A DNA stretch of 64,000 nt from Glandiceps talaboti (GCF_964340395.1 NC_135557.1:15460867-15524866); one strand, 5' to 3'. Positions 1 through 48,689 are shown, numbered from the stretch's first letter. Notes: generated by a model not told the origin, from the letters alone. A program made the numbers and translations.

Positions 1-329
1 ATTAACGTTTTTTAATCACGTGGTAAATCATAACTGTTCAAGACAAATATGGCTACCATCGAGTGATTTTGGGCACCAAAAAAGTGCATGTGCATGCTTA
101 TCTTGTTTTTGTATTACCTACGGAAATTATATAAAAGACATAATTGCTACAAAGTGTCTGCAATATGCACTACGCTTAATGGCTTAAATGTGATGGTCTA
201 CCCAGTGGGTCAAGGTCAAGGTTCACTGTCATACAAGAAAACGTGCATGCGATTATATGAGGTTAGACACTTAAATAGCGTCTCTATGTATTAATTAATA
301 AGGAATAACCACCACTCTTTGACTTGCAG

Positions 330-1345
330 CTTGTGACGAGCTTGGAGAAGGCGCTATCCTTCAATGATTTAAAACCAAATGAATCACCTGAACTAATAAA
401 ACTGAAAGAGGATTTGAAAAAGGATAGCACAGAGGGTATGGAAGACGATCAAGCGGCTGCAAGACCACCTTTTACCCTTCTTTTTGAAATGGTAAGTACT
501 CCTGAAGAAGTACTTATTTATATATATTGTATACTGTTTCTGTAATAAATCTGCAGCCATGAGATAGAAATGATATAGAAATGATTTTAATGAAACTAAA
601 TTTCCTCAGAGGTAAACATACTTTTACTTATTATATCACTGAATACACTGCAGTTGGGAAGAATCAACGATAAATCAGTAGTATATTGTCAGCATGAATT
701 TGATAAAGAGAGAAACAAGAAAATATGTATACATGTTATTTCCATTCACAACTTTAAAACGTTGTTCCATCATAACCTGTAAAGTTATTTTATTCTCTCG
801 TTACATAGGGAAAAATTGTTTATAACAGAAAACAGACGACGACTAAGGAATGGCTTTCCTTGATCTATAAGGAGTCAAGAATATCAGATGATAAAGAAAA
901 CCCTTTATCAGCTAGAGTGTTTTGTGAAGCGACAGGTTCTTTATCCGATAACTCCAATATTTTCATAGGAGCAAATATAGGAGCTTTTGAGAGAAGTAAA
1001 AAATACAAGAAACTACGAGAATATTACTTAGATGGACTGATGCGAAAGTGGTACCATAAAAAAATCAAGGAGGCTATAGCTGATGCACAAGATGAAAAAC
1101 GCGTCGGAAGTATGGTATCATTTCCTGTTGACCCGACCTGTTCATCCTTTAAGTTTGGAAATAGATACAAGATTTTCGAATCTGCTCACGCCATAGGGCC
1201 ATGTTACAAATGTAAAAGAATCTTCGAAAACGTGACATTCCTACCTGATAGAGATTCTGCAAATGACAAAGATGAAGGATATCCTTATGGCAACTGTGCC
1301 GAATATTATGCCTTAAGTGATTTTCTGCGTGCGACGACTACCTGA
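330..1345 (+). CDS. 3' part of an unidentified gene; CxxC and GNCAE motifs, deaminase-like fold possible
   Basis: I do not recognise this gene. Two coding exons are visible: 330-491 (after a TTGCAG acceptor, ending at ATG|GTAAGT) and 809-1345 (after TTACATAG, ending in TGA). Both are phase 0 and together encode 233 residues; upstream exons lie outside the window or were not seen. The first exon is charged and lysine/glutamate rich. The last exon is conserved-looking: an aromatic and lysine-rich helix region (KKYKKLREYYLDGL), then CYKC at 1202-1213 and GNCAEYYAL with Cys at 1295-1297 and Glu at 1301-1303. A Cys-x-x-Cys pair plus a Cys-Ala-Glu triplet are the zinc ligand and proton-shuttle motifs of the cytidine-deaminase superfamily. 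Here they occur in the order CxxC first, CAE second, the reverse of the common order. The function is therefore an inference only. An AATAAA lies 158 bases downstream. Confidence 0.6.
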
Positions 1346-1502
1346 AAACGTCACATCTCTTGTTCAGTATTTATGAAGTTTATAAAGATGAAAATTAAAA
1401 AAAAAGTTGATGAACAAGAGACAACGACTGTGAATTAGCCAAACCCGTATGTTCCGCTCATATTTTGCTGGTAGCTAAACGAAAAATGTTGTAAACAATC
1501 GC

Positions 1503-1508
1503 AATAAA
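1503..1508 (+). promoter_or_regulatory. candidate polyadenylation signal AATAAA
   Basis: A canonical AATAAA lies about 160 bases after the stop codon of the gene ending at 1345, with no competing signal closer. Position and sequence fit a 3'-end signal; there is no transcript evidence. Confidence 0.45.
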
Positions 1509-1578
1509 AACGTATGTCACAAATTTGCCGTTATTGTTGTCAATTTACATATCTTTTAAATTAGTGTGTGTCTTGTAT

Positions 1579-1640
1579 GTTTCTGTTTGTTTGTTTGTTT
1601 GTTTATTTGTGTGTTTGTTTGTTTGTTTGTTTGTTCGTTC
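1579..1640 (+). repeat. (TTTG)n microsatellite
   Basis: Imperfect GTTT/TTTG tetranucleotide array with a few point changes, lying in the 3' flank of the first gene. Confidence 0.85.
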
Positions 1641-1884
1641 GTTAGAAATGTGTCTGCCAGAATGCGTCCATATGCATGTTTTGACGAGTCTGAGTTAGTC
1701 AGATTTGAGGAAAAAACAGTTTGACATATATATTGGCGTGCTGTAGTGTAATAGCCAAGTGTGATGATAGCTGCCGCTCCAAGCAATATACAGTGGTATG
1801 TTATTAACCAAGATTACAAGATTATCGCTATGTGTTGTCAATATAACATAATTTAAAACGTATCTGTCAATCAACTAATGAGTA

Positions 1885-3234
1885 GGGGAGTATTCATAAA
1901 CCATTCATCTCCATCTTCATAGACGATCTAGTGGACACTTGAGAAAACCAGCTATACCTGTTTTCTGATGACTCTACGCTATTTGCACAAATCAGATCTG
2001 CAAGCGAGAGTGCCAGTGTAGTGGCAAGTCTGAACAGAGACATTGAGAACATGAGAAAGTGGGCTGCCAAATGGAAAGTCATCTTTGAACCCACAAAATG
2101 CAAGGCCATGATACTGTCTAGGAAAAGGAAACCAACGACTCCTGATCTGTACTTCGGAAATACCAAACTGGTAGTAGAGAAGGTGCTCAATATCCTTGGC
2201 ATCACAATTGACAGTAAACTTCTGTGGACCAGACACATTTCTGACATCTCAAAGAGGGCTGGGCAGAGACTTGGAGCACTGCAGAAAGTTGCCAGCAAAC
2301 TTGATGTAGGAAGATCAACCATCTACAAAACCCAAATCCGTAGTATCATGGAATATGCCTGTCTGTCATGGATGAGTGCCTCTCCAACTGTCCTAAGCCA
2401 ACTTGACTCTATTCAGCAGAAAGCTCTCAGAATCATTGGAGTAGACAAAGTTAATGCATGCAGGGAATTGGCCATCACTAGTCTTCAACATAGACGGGGG
2501 GTTGCTGCAGCTACAGTGCTTTACAAAATGCACCCAAGCCACTGTCCCAGAGACCTCCAGGCAATGCTACCGAATATGTACACGACCCGCCAGCACATCT
2601 ATGCCTGATCATGCCCTGACTATGCCAACTGCAAAAACATCTACACTGGAAAGAAGTTTCCTTCACTCTGCAATAAGAATGTGGAACAACCTTCCAGATG
2701 CAGTCGTAGGAAAAATTAAGAGTGAGGGTATCCAGTCTTTCAAATGCCGAGTGCACAAACACTTAATAGCACCATTGACAGGCAGACTTTAATCCTGAGT
2801 AATTCATGTAATCATGCTTCATGTTATCTTTGGCAAGGTATGATACACTTGGTGAGGGGTGGAATGCATGACTAGTGATTCAAGAGATGTAGGCAATTCA
2901 CCTGGCTTACTAGAGCACTTGTGATTTATGAGCTGGCTGGACCTGTTCCTTAAACTGCCAGAAAACAGTGCAGTAAGACCTGGTGCTGTAATTCTCTAGG
3001 AGGGTCTTGTTCTTTTATTGGTCACTTGGGTTTCCAGTAATGCATTTTGCCTCCTCTGTAGAACGTATGGATATTTGCACACTTGTATGTCTCATGTACT
3101 TTTGATTCCTTTTTATATTTTACTTTTGTCCCTCGGACAGGACGTAAAATAGAGGTCCCGTGTATCGGAGTGCAATGCCCAATGCACGTTAAAGTACAAT
3201 CTACACCTTTCGTAAAATGTAGGGTGAAAACCTG
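1885..3234 (+). mobile_element. 5'-truncated LINE (non-LTR retrotransposon) with broken reverse-transcriptase frame
   Basis: The sequence enters in the middle of a reverse transcriptase. A degenerate GSI..IFIDDL stretch is followed by an in-frame TGA near 1937. Then comes the catalytic-box region LYLFSDDSTLFA (an F/YxDD-type motif), the thumb region to about 2605, and the C-terminal WNNLP/FK signature near 2690-2790. That signature sits in another frame, so a frameshift lies near 2600 as well. After the coding remnant comes about 440 bases of 3' UTR-like sequence, including a motif around 3130-3234 about a distance-dependent GGACGTAAAATA tail. The layout is that of a CR1/Jockey-like LINE copy truncated at its 5' end, as usual for target-primed insertion. 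It is not functional. The clade assignment is uncertain. Confidence 0.8.
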
Positions 3235-6200
3235 TTGTTGTGTTTTTTAAACCAGTTTATGTCCATTTTTCTGTAATTGTTCTTAAATTCCTTGCCGTCT
3301 TACATTTTTTTTGTTATTCTGAGCAGCAGCGAACCAATTTGCTTGGCCAATTAGGAGATCTCTTTGTCATTTATTCCTGAAGTGGCTATTGTTCGCAATT
3401 GCACTACATATACAAAAAAAATGTGATGCATATACTTGACACGTTTTGCTGCGATGGTCAACAATTCGAATTATTACTGTGCCGTTGTATACCAGCTGTT
3501 GGCCATTTCAACTAATGAACAATTTTGTTGTATTAAACACCGTACATATAGTACACAAGGAATGTGCTATTTTATACACCATTGTCTATATTCAAGATGA
3601 CATCTAAGTATCCTTGACTATGTTATCTGTTGTTCTTTTTTCACAGTGTTTACAAAAGGTTGTGCCGACATTTCTGACAACACAATATTAATATATATTT
3701 TTATTGATTATTTTGTTGACTCAGCACATTCCTATCGTCGTTTACAAATATCTGGTCTACGACATGAACAAAGACTGTGCGTATATTGCCATGCAGATGT
3801 CATATAAATGTACAATAATATCATTTCCAGCGGCATGTTGGGAAATCGGAACGGGAATAAAACTTAAGGTTGGAATGCGACTTATTGCAGATGAGATCGA
3901 TAAATATCATGGTCTCCTATTGTTATGAAAGGAATAAGACCATATAAGGGAATGCAAACAGTTCTGGTCGAACAATGATACATTGTTGAGTGGCGACGTC
4001 GATTGTTTTTTATCTCCTTAGCCTTCTAAATATAGTAGGCATAGTCGATTTTGTCGAGTGTTTTCGGCATGTACCTCATCAGCTCCCTTTTTCGTCAAGG
4101 CCATATAACTTTGTTGTTAATGTATCATAGAAAACAACATCACTTAAAATGTATTCTGTAATATACATAATTAATGATTCGTCTCCATTTAATACTAGTT
4201 GGTCGACCAAAGAAATGACTCTAAATGTAATTTTGTCTAAAACAAGTTAATAACAAGTTAATGTATTTCGTAAGGACATGATCAATTATAGTAGCTAGGT
4301 TAGACTATCGACTACAACATTTGCCATAATTTGCCAAAGTCAGCATATTATAATGAGAAGTACCAGTGGAGTGGCTCTGCGTGTGATATGTGCATATGCT
4401 GATGCTGATTAGAATCATGTGATGTTGTATCTATTTCAACCAGATAACACCAAGTGTTTGTCATATCAAAGTTTACCGAAAATAGTGATGACTAAGCATA
4501 CGGAAAAACTAGGTGCAGTGTCCTGTTTGAGCTATTGTGTCAGCTGTTCAAATATTGCGTGTGAACGTATACAGTGGTACAAGAAAATAAGACGGGGTTT
4601 ATAGAGATAAGGGAATAGGATATATCTTAAAAGTTTTGGCGGCTCAAACTCTAATCACCTTAGAAACCAACCATTGGTTGGGTGTTTGATAATTGACAGT
4701 GTCAAAATTGGCACTCGGAGGCCCGCCCATAAAATAGTTATGTACAACACAGCAACAGTTCTTTGTTAGCATTTCAATGTGTTGGGGAGTAGGCGGTCAC
4801 TAAGTACGTGTTGAACTTTTAAAAAAAAAATAAAACTCCGTAAATGTACATATCAGTATATTTACAAAGCTTGGGTTTACTGTACTTTTCGAAAAAAAAA
4901 TTATTATTATTTTAAATAAATACTCGGATGTGACACCTTAAGGATATCCGAACATCACATCTCCATGAACAAAACCGTATTCTCAAGTGTTAGCCATTGT
5001 TTTTGCACGTATTCTACAGTGACCACCTAATAGTCAATCAACACTTCTACAACTTTACAAACCTAGCATACAGGAAAGCGGTTAGTAAAAACATGAAACA
5101 AATGCACAGTGACACTTGTTTAAGAAAAGAAAGTAAAAGGGAGTAAAAAGTCACAGTTAGAAAATAAAGATCATATATCTTACAATAACTGTACAAATCA
5201 TTCACAAATCTACCTAGGTGTTAGCCCATGTTGACTACAACACTTTTTTTGACATTTTGTTAGTCCGGTCAAACGAGGGCGCTAAACACATTTATGAATG
5301 ACTTTTTAAGTATATGTTTAGGGAAAAACATGTAATTCGAATCAAGATTATTAATTATTGTGTCTCCCCCCCCCCACAAAGGTACACCCTAATTTAACAG
5401 CACTGAAGTCTGAAAGAAAGCAGAGAGTAGCTCATTTCATAGAACTTGAAACCACAAGTAATAGTAAACAACATTGAGATCTAATAAGTAATGTCTTGAC
5501 ATTGCAAAACGATGCGTTAAATGGCATTAGGCAATTTCAAAGCTGCAAAGTATTTTGGCAATTCTCAACCTGGATGCTGTTCAATTTAATTAGAAACTAT
5601 TTTCAGTTATGTATATCTAATGATAACTTTCATAAGAATCTATATGATTTATATGGTATGTCATTCATATAGTCATAAAGTGTAACGAAATTCAAACTTA
5701 TCATTGATGATATATCCCATAATTGAGTAATCGTAATTATGCAAATAAGTGATGACATAATGCAAGCCACGTCATTTGTATATTGTATGTATTATTGAAT
5801 CTTCAAGTTTGACAAGACTTTAAGCTACTAGTAATGATAATATCACCTAAAGATTTAAATAATAAATATTACAATTTTCCAAAGCACAGAAAACATACCA
5901 TCCAGGCTTAAGACGATGCTAAATTTATCACCATGAGTATATTAGCACTTGAGGATAATTGGCATGACTCCACTGACACACACACACACACACACACATT
6001 AAACATAATAAAAGTCGTGATTCCTCCACATTTCCTGCTCATTGACATTTTAACACTTTGTATGGACTGTTTTAGTGCCTCTGTTATTCACAGACATTTC
6101 TAGAACGAAATTTATGTCGCTGTCTTAAAGTAGTTTAATATTTTTATTCTTTTGTAAAGTAAGTTTAAGTTTTTAGTTGTTGTAGACGTGGTGCATTACT

Positions 6201-7780
6201 TGAAAAAAAAAACCACGAAAATAATTGCACAAATCAAGATAGTGACTCGTATAATGATGATATCGATCCTGAAACATTCCTACAGAAAATTTTTGTGTCG
6301 GCATTTTGAAATAAATAAGTGATAAAGGGTGGTTGATTTTCTTTTAACAATGAGTTGTTAATTAATACTGGCCAGGGATGTATTATCTATGCTTGGAAAA
6401 TTGCATTTTGATTGTTCATTTGAGTTGATTTTTCGGAACGGAATTGAGTTCTGTCCCACTCACCCTTTTGAAACATGATACTGTAGTAAATAACGGCCAA
6501 CATGTGCATTAGTGCAATATACGGATCTCCATTTATCTAGCAAACTGCTTGATTTTACATGGCCTTTATATTGTTAACATTTCATGTTTACTGTTAAGAC
6601 TGATGATATACGTACCACGCGAAGCAATATCGTCAAAATGCCTCATAAATATACTTTGGATACGACATCTATACATTCTTGCACTATTGTAACACATGGG
6701 ATCGTTGACATCATATTTTCTACTGATCACTGTCTCACGTTAATGTTAATTCTCCATCTGTGTTACATTTTGATCCCCGCACCAAGCTGACAGATCATAT
6801 AACTATACTCGAATCACTCCCATAACTCCACTTGTTCGCGGGGTCACCTTAGACTTTTCAAATTTTAAATTCTTATAGACTTAAATTATACAATACTTAA
6901 ATGATTGGATGATAAAACCATCACCACCATTAATGAATAATATTGACAAATATCAAAAGTAGCTAAACAATGTGATTACACCATTGTTCTTCCAGCTGCC
7001 TGTAATTAGTCATTATTTGACATTGTTGATCCTTTAATAACTCTTAATATTGTAATTGCAGAATACTATTCACGTAATGCAAATATTTTTCTAAGTGTTA
7101 ATTCACGACAACTGAGAGATCACTGTGACCTTGTATCATATCAAAACTTTGTGAATATCAGAAAATTATGTTCTGTCATCGGTAACACTATTGTGTACTA
7201 GGGGGACTACAGTATGACTGTGAACATGACATCACATGACCTACTTCATAAATTATAATGAAACATTATACGTATCTTTGTTATCGTCATTGTAAGAACT
7301 GAATAGGTTTTGGTAAACATGATGAATATTAGTTGCTCATTTGTATAATTAATGATTTTTGGTAATTAGGCTGTATTTTTGTAATTCAAATTTCACATTC
7401 AGTATAATTTGAATTTAGTACATTAGCAACACTTTTTACTAATCGATCCTCGGGTAAGGGCAATAGTTTAGTAAATTGAAATTAGGAGAGGGTCAAGTTT
7501 GACTTATTTTTTATCACACTATGCAGTATTTTATAATTTTGGCAAGATCCCACCGGTACAAAATCCTCCTGCTACCACGTGCACGTCCCATCACTGCCAC
7601 CATTGTTACAAATTATTATCATAACATATCAGTGAAATGCAGTGAATTAACTGTTATTAGTGATATGGGGCGAGGAGCGAGTCTCACAGTAGTTAAGGGG
7701 AACAGTCTGGCAAGATATTGAGGAAAATGTTGTTGGGTGGAGTTGTTGACCTTGTTCCTGACATTGTCAGTTGTGCGCTC
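3235..7780. other. noncoding stretch, no gene recognised
   Basis: AT-rich sequence with only short reading frames (for instance 3704-3928 and 6584-6790 on the plus strand) that show no splice-consistent or family-like features. It contains a (CA)n run at 5979-5998, a C-tract at 5367-5375 and scattered homopolymers. I see no RNA gene or recognisable transposon here. Confidence 0.5.
5979..5998 (+). repeat. (CA)n microsatellite
   Basis: Short uninterrupted CA dinucleotide run in the intergenic region. Confidence 0.85.
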
Positions 7781-7789
7781 ATTTAGTCT

Positions 7790-8007
7790 TTGGAATACCG
7801 GACTTCAGCTCAGCCAATTAGAACCAAACTCGGACATTAAATTAATACAAATAAGAACTAACTGTTATGGTAATACTAGGAAACAACATATGCCTTTAAA
7901 AACTCAATGTGGTCGGATCTTACTGAATAAACATTCCTCGTCACTCGTAGGATTAAGACTCAGGACCTCCTGACTACTAATCATGTGCTGTAACAACTAA
8001 GCCATGT
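7790..8007 (-). mobile_element. tRNA-derived SINE-like fragment (head at 8007)
   Basis: Read on the minus strand, 8007 to about 7950 gives GGCTTAGTTGTTACAGCAC, then TTAGTAGTCAGGAGGTC and a degraded B-box (GAGTCTTAATCC). This is the order and spacing of a tRNA A-box and B-box (TGGCTTAGTGGTTAGAGC ... GGTTCGAATCC). The following sequence to about 7790 is unrelated to tRNA, as expected for a SINE body. The internal promoter is mutated. The boundaries are approximate. Confidence 0.45.
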
Positions 8008-8009
8008 GG

Positions 8010-9563
8010 AAGCGGTGTTAACAATGTATTTCATTGAAATGTGTGAACTGGGGGAGAGTCGGGATACGGAAATCTAGCAAATTTTGTCGGATTTACACGT
8101 GGTAGGAAGTCAGTGCAGTGAGGCTTTCAAAGCCTTCAACCCCCACCCCCACACTATACAAGCCTTAAAGTTGCTAATTGACATACATACTTTCTTTCTG
8201 GTAAACTATTCCAAATTCACTGACGAAAAATATTTGTGTATATCAAAGCAAGATCTGTCCTGAAATTTAAACTGTGCATTGGTACATGTGTCGTGCATGG
8301 GTACCGATACAGTTCACGAGTTCTCCGTTGAAATACCATATGATGTGATAGGAAATATTGGTAAAGATAATTTCATCTTGAGTCAATGAGAGGGAGTTCG
8401 ATATTTGCACATTGATCTTACCAACAGTTACTTTCCAACTATGCCTATACAGTGCAGTGCAGTCATAGGCTTCCAACAGGTTGTAATAGGTTTCCAACAG
8501 GTTAGAAATGTCAAGAGTTGTTCGCACATGTACAAACACACCAAAGGTCATAGGTTGGGCTAATATATTCATACATCATGACTTCGAGTACTTAACTGTA
8601 GTGATGGGGTTTTCCCTACTTGTGATAAACACATATCATACATGACGACAACAACGCCACCAACGTCAGTATTAACTACACTGACACTGGGCACGAAAAG
8701 GCTATTGATTATGTTGAAATATTATACTTGGTCGAATCTATATAAATCATTTAATCATGAAATTTATTAACTATAATGTGTATAATAGCAAACAAACATA
8801 TGGTTTTTATTGTTAATTAATTGAAGAAGGTATAGATCTGACAATTGATGCGAGAACAATTCTACACAGAAAAATACATAACAAAATTCTGTAAAATGTG
8901 AACCTAATCATTTCTTCGCATGGCTTTATGTAAAAGATTATGAGTGAGTTTAACTGACAATTACTTTACCCAAAGAAAGCCACTTAAAAAGAATTTTTAG
9001 TAGACATGTTTATAATGTGAATTGATTATGCATAACACAAGATCCATTTAATCAATGAGAGAACAGTAGACAATTGTATTTAATCTGTCACACAATATCA
9101 CTGCATGCCTTTGACAATAAAGGGTGTACAAGCTACAGTCTATGTTTGAACCTTTCACAGAGTTGTTTCAAAATCTGGTAATCTCAAGATAATGTGTGCA
9201 ATAATTTGCTAACCTAAGTACTTTCCAATAATGTTTACTGTAATAACTTTAGGTTATAAGGTTGCTATAAAGTAAGAACGTGGATCAAGTGTTAGGTAGA
9301 GCATGTGCCAATAAAAAAGATAACATATTTAATTCCCCACTGCTCTATAATCATTGATAACACAAAGTAAACCAAATTATTTATCACACTGTAACAAGAA
9401 ATACACATATACCCTTTTAAGAGTCTGCTTTGCAAATTATGTCAAAAACTCTGGTTGCTAACTTCTATTTTCAAGCAATCTGATCACCATGGAGCATTCT
9501 ATTTGAAGAATTACGAAAGATATGAATGCAATGTTATTGTAATGTAGTATATTGTAGAACACA
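8010..9563. other. 3' flank of the oxidase gene, nothing recognised
   Basis: AT-rich sequence lying just downstream of the stop codon of the minus-strand oxidase gene. It should include that gene's 3' UTR, but no unambiguous AATAAA close to the stop was found on the minus strand; an ATTAAA near 9329-9334 is one candidate. No coding feature was found. Confidence 0.4.
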
Positions 9564-33239
<23,676 letters not shown>

Positions 33240-33499
33240 AATGTGATGTGGTAGGCCGTAGTCTGTGCATGCAACACAGTGTATGCGATGAGCCTGGTGG
33301 CATAAACCCTGTCTGGACCAAATAAATGAAGAATAGTGCTGATAGTCTGAATATGTTGGAACACTCACAACTGAACGACCTCCGGGGGTATCAATGAGAG
33401 TGCCAATCAAAAAGTGTTGACGCGTTTGATGATTTGTTTTCACAATGTGAAGGATCGTACCATTTTTCCTCTCACTAACAATACCTAGCATATCCCCGG

Positions 33500-33640
33500 G
33501 TATTTACCAGTTCCGGTCATATCATCGGGATAGACAGTACACTTAGCCAATGAGCGGATCGATGATGTCATCTTTTCAGTCATCCGGTTAGAGTTTACGC
33601 GCGTTTGTTTTTATCCATTACTCTACGCCTAACTCCCTGT
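33500..33640 (-). promoter_or_regulatory. candidate promoter region of the oxidase gene
   Basis: The 150-400 bases before the first coding exon are less AT-rich than their surroundings. They carry an inverted CCAAT box (CATTGGC in transcript sense, near 33546-33553), a TGACATCAT CRE-like site (near 33563-33572) and CpG-containing sequence around 33597-33605. No TATA box was seen. The start site is not determined. Confidence 0.3.
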
Positions 33641-33912
33641 CTACATGGTCATCACGGTCATGGTCGAGCACTTCAATGGTCAGTCGTTCCCTACGGCGTG
33701 TATGGTTCGTGGCTTACGGGAGTTTTCATGGCTGAGCTGGTTAAAATCGGGTAATTATGTTACTATTCTTTCTCAGTTTTAAATTTTGGCTACATGCTGG
33801 ATACAACTGAGCTGTCAATATAACCTTTTTAATGGATAAATTGTCAAACTGAACACCTCTCAACACAATGCTACTTGTTGATTGGGACTCGAGACTACAC
33901 CACTGTCACTAG

Positions 33913-34116
33913 TAGACTGTCGACAGTCGTCCGTGCCTTTTTTGCTACATTTTATCTAAAACTAAAGTCGTCGCCTCGCTCCGATCCGGAGCAATACTAT
34001 AACCGATGTACTGATTATTTCGCAACATCACAGCAAGCGCCAGAGGCACTTATAGTTTCCTATCAGTACGCGTGTGTTCAGTGCTACGGAGCGAGGCGAC
34101 GACTGTCGACAGTCTA
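33913..34116. repeat. palindromic inverted-repeat element, GACTGTCGACAGTC ends
   Basis: TAGACTGTCGACAGTCGTC at 33913-33931 returns inverted at 34098-34116. Inside, AGTCGTCGCCTCGCTCCG at 33966-33983 is inverted at 34087-34104. Each end itself contains the self-complementary GACTGTCGACAGTC. The block is 204 bp, GC-richer than its flanks and noncoding. It resembles a MITE or foldback remnant; no clear target duplication was found. Confidence 0.65.
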
Positions 34117-34130
34117 TGTCACTAGCACAG

Positions 34131-36290
34131 GCAAATGTGTATATTATCTTTTATCACTGGCTAAAACACGTAAGGTTGTGAACTAAGGAATAAAATTCTG
34201 TATAAACAAAAAATGTGTTAAAGGGTAAGATTTCAATTGATTGTAATTTGTTCTAAATTGATCGAAATATTTTTGTTGAGAATATAAATTCAAATGTGGG
34301 TACTATTGTGACTTGGAAATACTAAGAATCAATATTTATGCTGATATGGTCTTTGGTGAAAATAAGTATTTTGCAACCAATTAAACGATATTTCTTTTAC
34401 ATGTATTAGTGTGAAGAAATATTCATCAGCACACTTATTTGATTGATATTTAGCTGTTTCTTGTTTGTTGGCCGTGACTGACAATTAGTAAAAAATCCTC
34501 TGATTTGTTCCATCATATCAACACTTTAATTTTATCTCATATGCAAGATTTTGCATGCACACCTATATTTTGTTTCCTTTGAAACAGTTTCCGTAATTGT
34601 CCCGTGAAATTACTCAGAAGTGATTTGAATTGAAATCAATGTCTAATTTTAATTTCTGGTTCTCTCATGTTGTATGTTAGTTCTACGGTTAAGGTTGGGA
34701 GCAGAGCCAGCAGCAGAGTAGACAACATGGTAGACTAGAGCTTAAGCTAGTGCTCGGGGGCAAGGCGAGGGGACGAGAGGAAAGGAGAGCGGAGAACAGC
34801 AAGGTGAGCGAGGGGAAGCAGACCAAACCGTAGAGTGGGACCAGAGCCCAGTTGGTTCAAGTATGCACGTAACAGACAATGGTAGCAGAAAGTTCTACGG
34901 AGTGTGGAATCTTCAGTCGGAGCCAGCTGTACCAATTGTTGTGTGACTGCCATCGCTTCTTTGTGTGTACACCCGCATTCGGACACTAAGTTTATTTGCT
35001 GAATAACAGTACAGTCAGATAAGTACAAGTAGTAATTTTGCCGGCATATGTATTGTTTGCCTGTGAAACTCGGGCACGGGAATACTCCCAAAATTCCAGA
35101 TATTGTCTATTCATTCACAAAATATAGCAAAGTCTCATCCATTTGACAACTTCAAGAACAAGATTACGGAGCTTTGTAAATGGTTCGTTATTTATGTTGC
35201 AATGTGACGGGTTTTGTAAGCGGTAAGTTATTTGCGTTACAATCTGGCTTTGTAAGTATAATATAACAGGTACAAATACATACACATACACATACATTGT
35301 TTACTTTTTAATATTCTACAAACTGTGCAACGCCAACACACCATTATTACTCTATCTCCCACTATAATGTAATTATATTGCTGTATTAATAGTGTATATT
35401 TAAGCGAAAGTGTACTATAGTAATGAACATGATAAGTATATAAATGACAAACGTAATTTCGAAAATCAAGATACTATCCAAAATTGGCAAAACAACATCT
35501 AAAATAATGTACAATCCAAACGAATTGAATTACCTGACTTAAATTCAGTACAGCGCTAATTATAAGATAAAATGTTGGCAAGGTGATGGGAAATGTTTAA
35601 GAAAGACCGTTGATACCATACTGGGAGAAAACAACGATAAATTATATTACTGGAGTTGTGATCAGCTCTTGATAGCTGGGATTACAAGTAACATACGGTG
35701 TTTTTTCATCCATAATGGCCTTCTAGGCTAGACTTGTTCGCGAATAGCATCGTCATTCCTTTCCCAACAACAATGTCCTCATTAAACTTATGTGTAACAG
35801 TTAAACTGTAAATAATCGTGAATCGTCGAATTGATAAGGTGATTATTGATAATGATAATAATTATAATAATAATAATAATCTTTATGTATATTGCACAAT
35901 TATTTAAGTATATTATAAACACTTGTTTACCAAGAAGTCCAGTGAGAACCATACCTAATGGATTCAGTGTAATTACATTCAAAAGAGCATACATATTCAA
36001 GAACACACAGTCCTGATCATCAAGACATGTCAAAAACATATTACAGGATAAAAATTATAAAGGAATCTAAAACCCTGTTTGCTGTAAAGTGTGATGTGAT
36101 TGATATTAGACGGACAGGAGATTTCCAATGAAAATAGCTCGGTACCAATCATATATTCAACTTATCATAATTTTGGCACAATTCTGATAATCCTGTCTCC
36201 TGTTGCAAATACAAGAATATGAGAAATCCTTAGATAAAACTCTGTTATGTACTGTTTTCATGCGTAGTGTAAAAGTGCGTTCATGTGCAG
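34131..36290. other. intergenic, no gene recognised
   Basis: Between the oxidase upstream region and the 3' end of lectin gene A. A block at 34690-34930 is purine- and GC-rich on the plus strand (AGGCGAGGGGACGAGAGGAA) and opens a 114-codon frame on the minus strand without an ATG; no family was recognised. A (TAA)n run is at about 35845-35880. No RNA gene was seen. Confidence 0.4.
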
Positions 36291-47858
<11,568 letters not shown>

Positions 47859-48689
47859 GGTTTTAAGAATGGTAAAAATGTGAGATTTCACTTTAGCTGC
47901 ATCGAAGTCTAACGTCAGCGAAACTATAAGGAATAGCTGAAATTGCATACTACGGTGAGAGCGTTATATTAATAAACATCTACACGCACCTTTCACTTTA
48001 TCGATTTACTGAGTCTTATGTTTCATAAATTCAATCAAATCTTGTGTTTGCCGTCAAGTAATTATTTCAACTGCATCGATTACAAGGCAGTTAATTGTTC
48101 AGCTTAAGTACCGATATTTGTTATCTTTCTCATCGTCACTTCATTTACATATGAATAGATTATGCTTATCAGATTCAGTTCCTAAAGGCTATTCAAAGTC
48201 ATATGAACATGCTCTCATATATTTACAAACGATTTATTGCTTCGACTTTTCTACTCGCTTATATGAGGAAAACAAGTCTAACCAAATAATTCAAATGTGT
48301 ATTGCATACATATTTAATTTCTTTTTTTGAAATACTTCAAAACATGCAAATATTGAAATTGTATTATCGATGTGTTTTAAGTGTTATTTGACAGACATTA
48401 GTTGGCATAATGCCAAACACAACAACTGTCTATTGTTGGTCATCGATTCCGTACCTAATGCTTCATTTCCCAATTTCTATATTATTATATTTTATTGATA
48501 ATATAGAATATACAGGCATGTAATCTATTCATTGTACTCGTCATTATGTATTCATGACGTGACGCTGTTGTGAGCCTTAAACTTTCAAAACAACGAAAAG
48601 GGGAATAAGCAAAACACATATATTGTATAAAAACGTATTCATTATTATGGCATTATGAGGTATAAAATAATGTTGTTGGTCTAATGTAG

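Noticed and set aside
1894-2322. Minus-strand 142-codon frame
   Set aside because: Antisense to the LINE reverse-transcriptase fragment, which carries the recognisable motifs.
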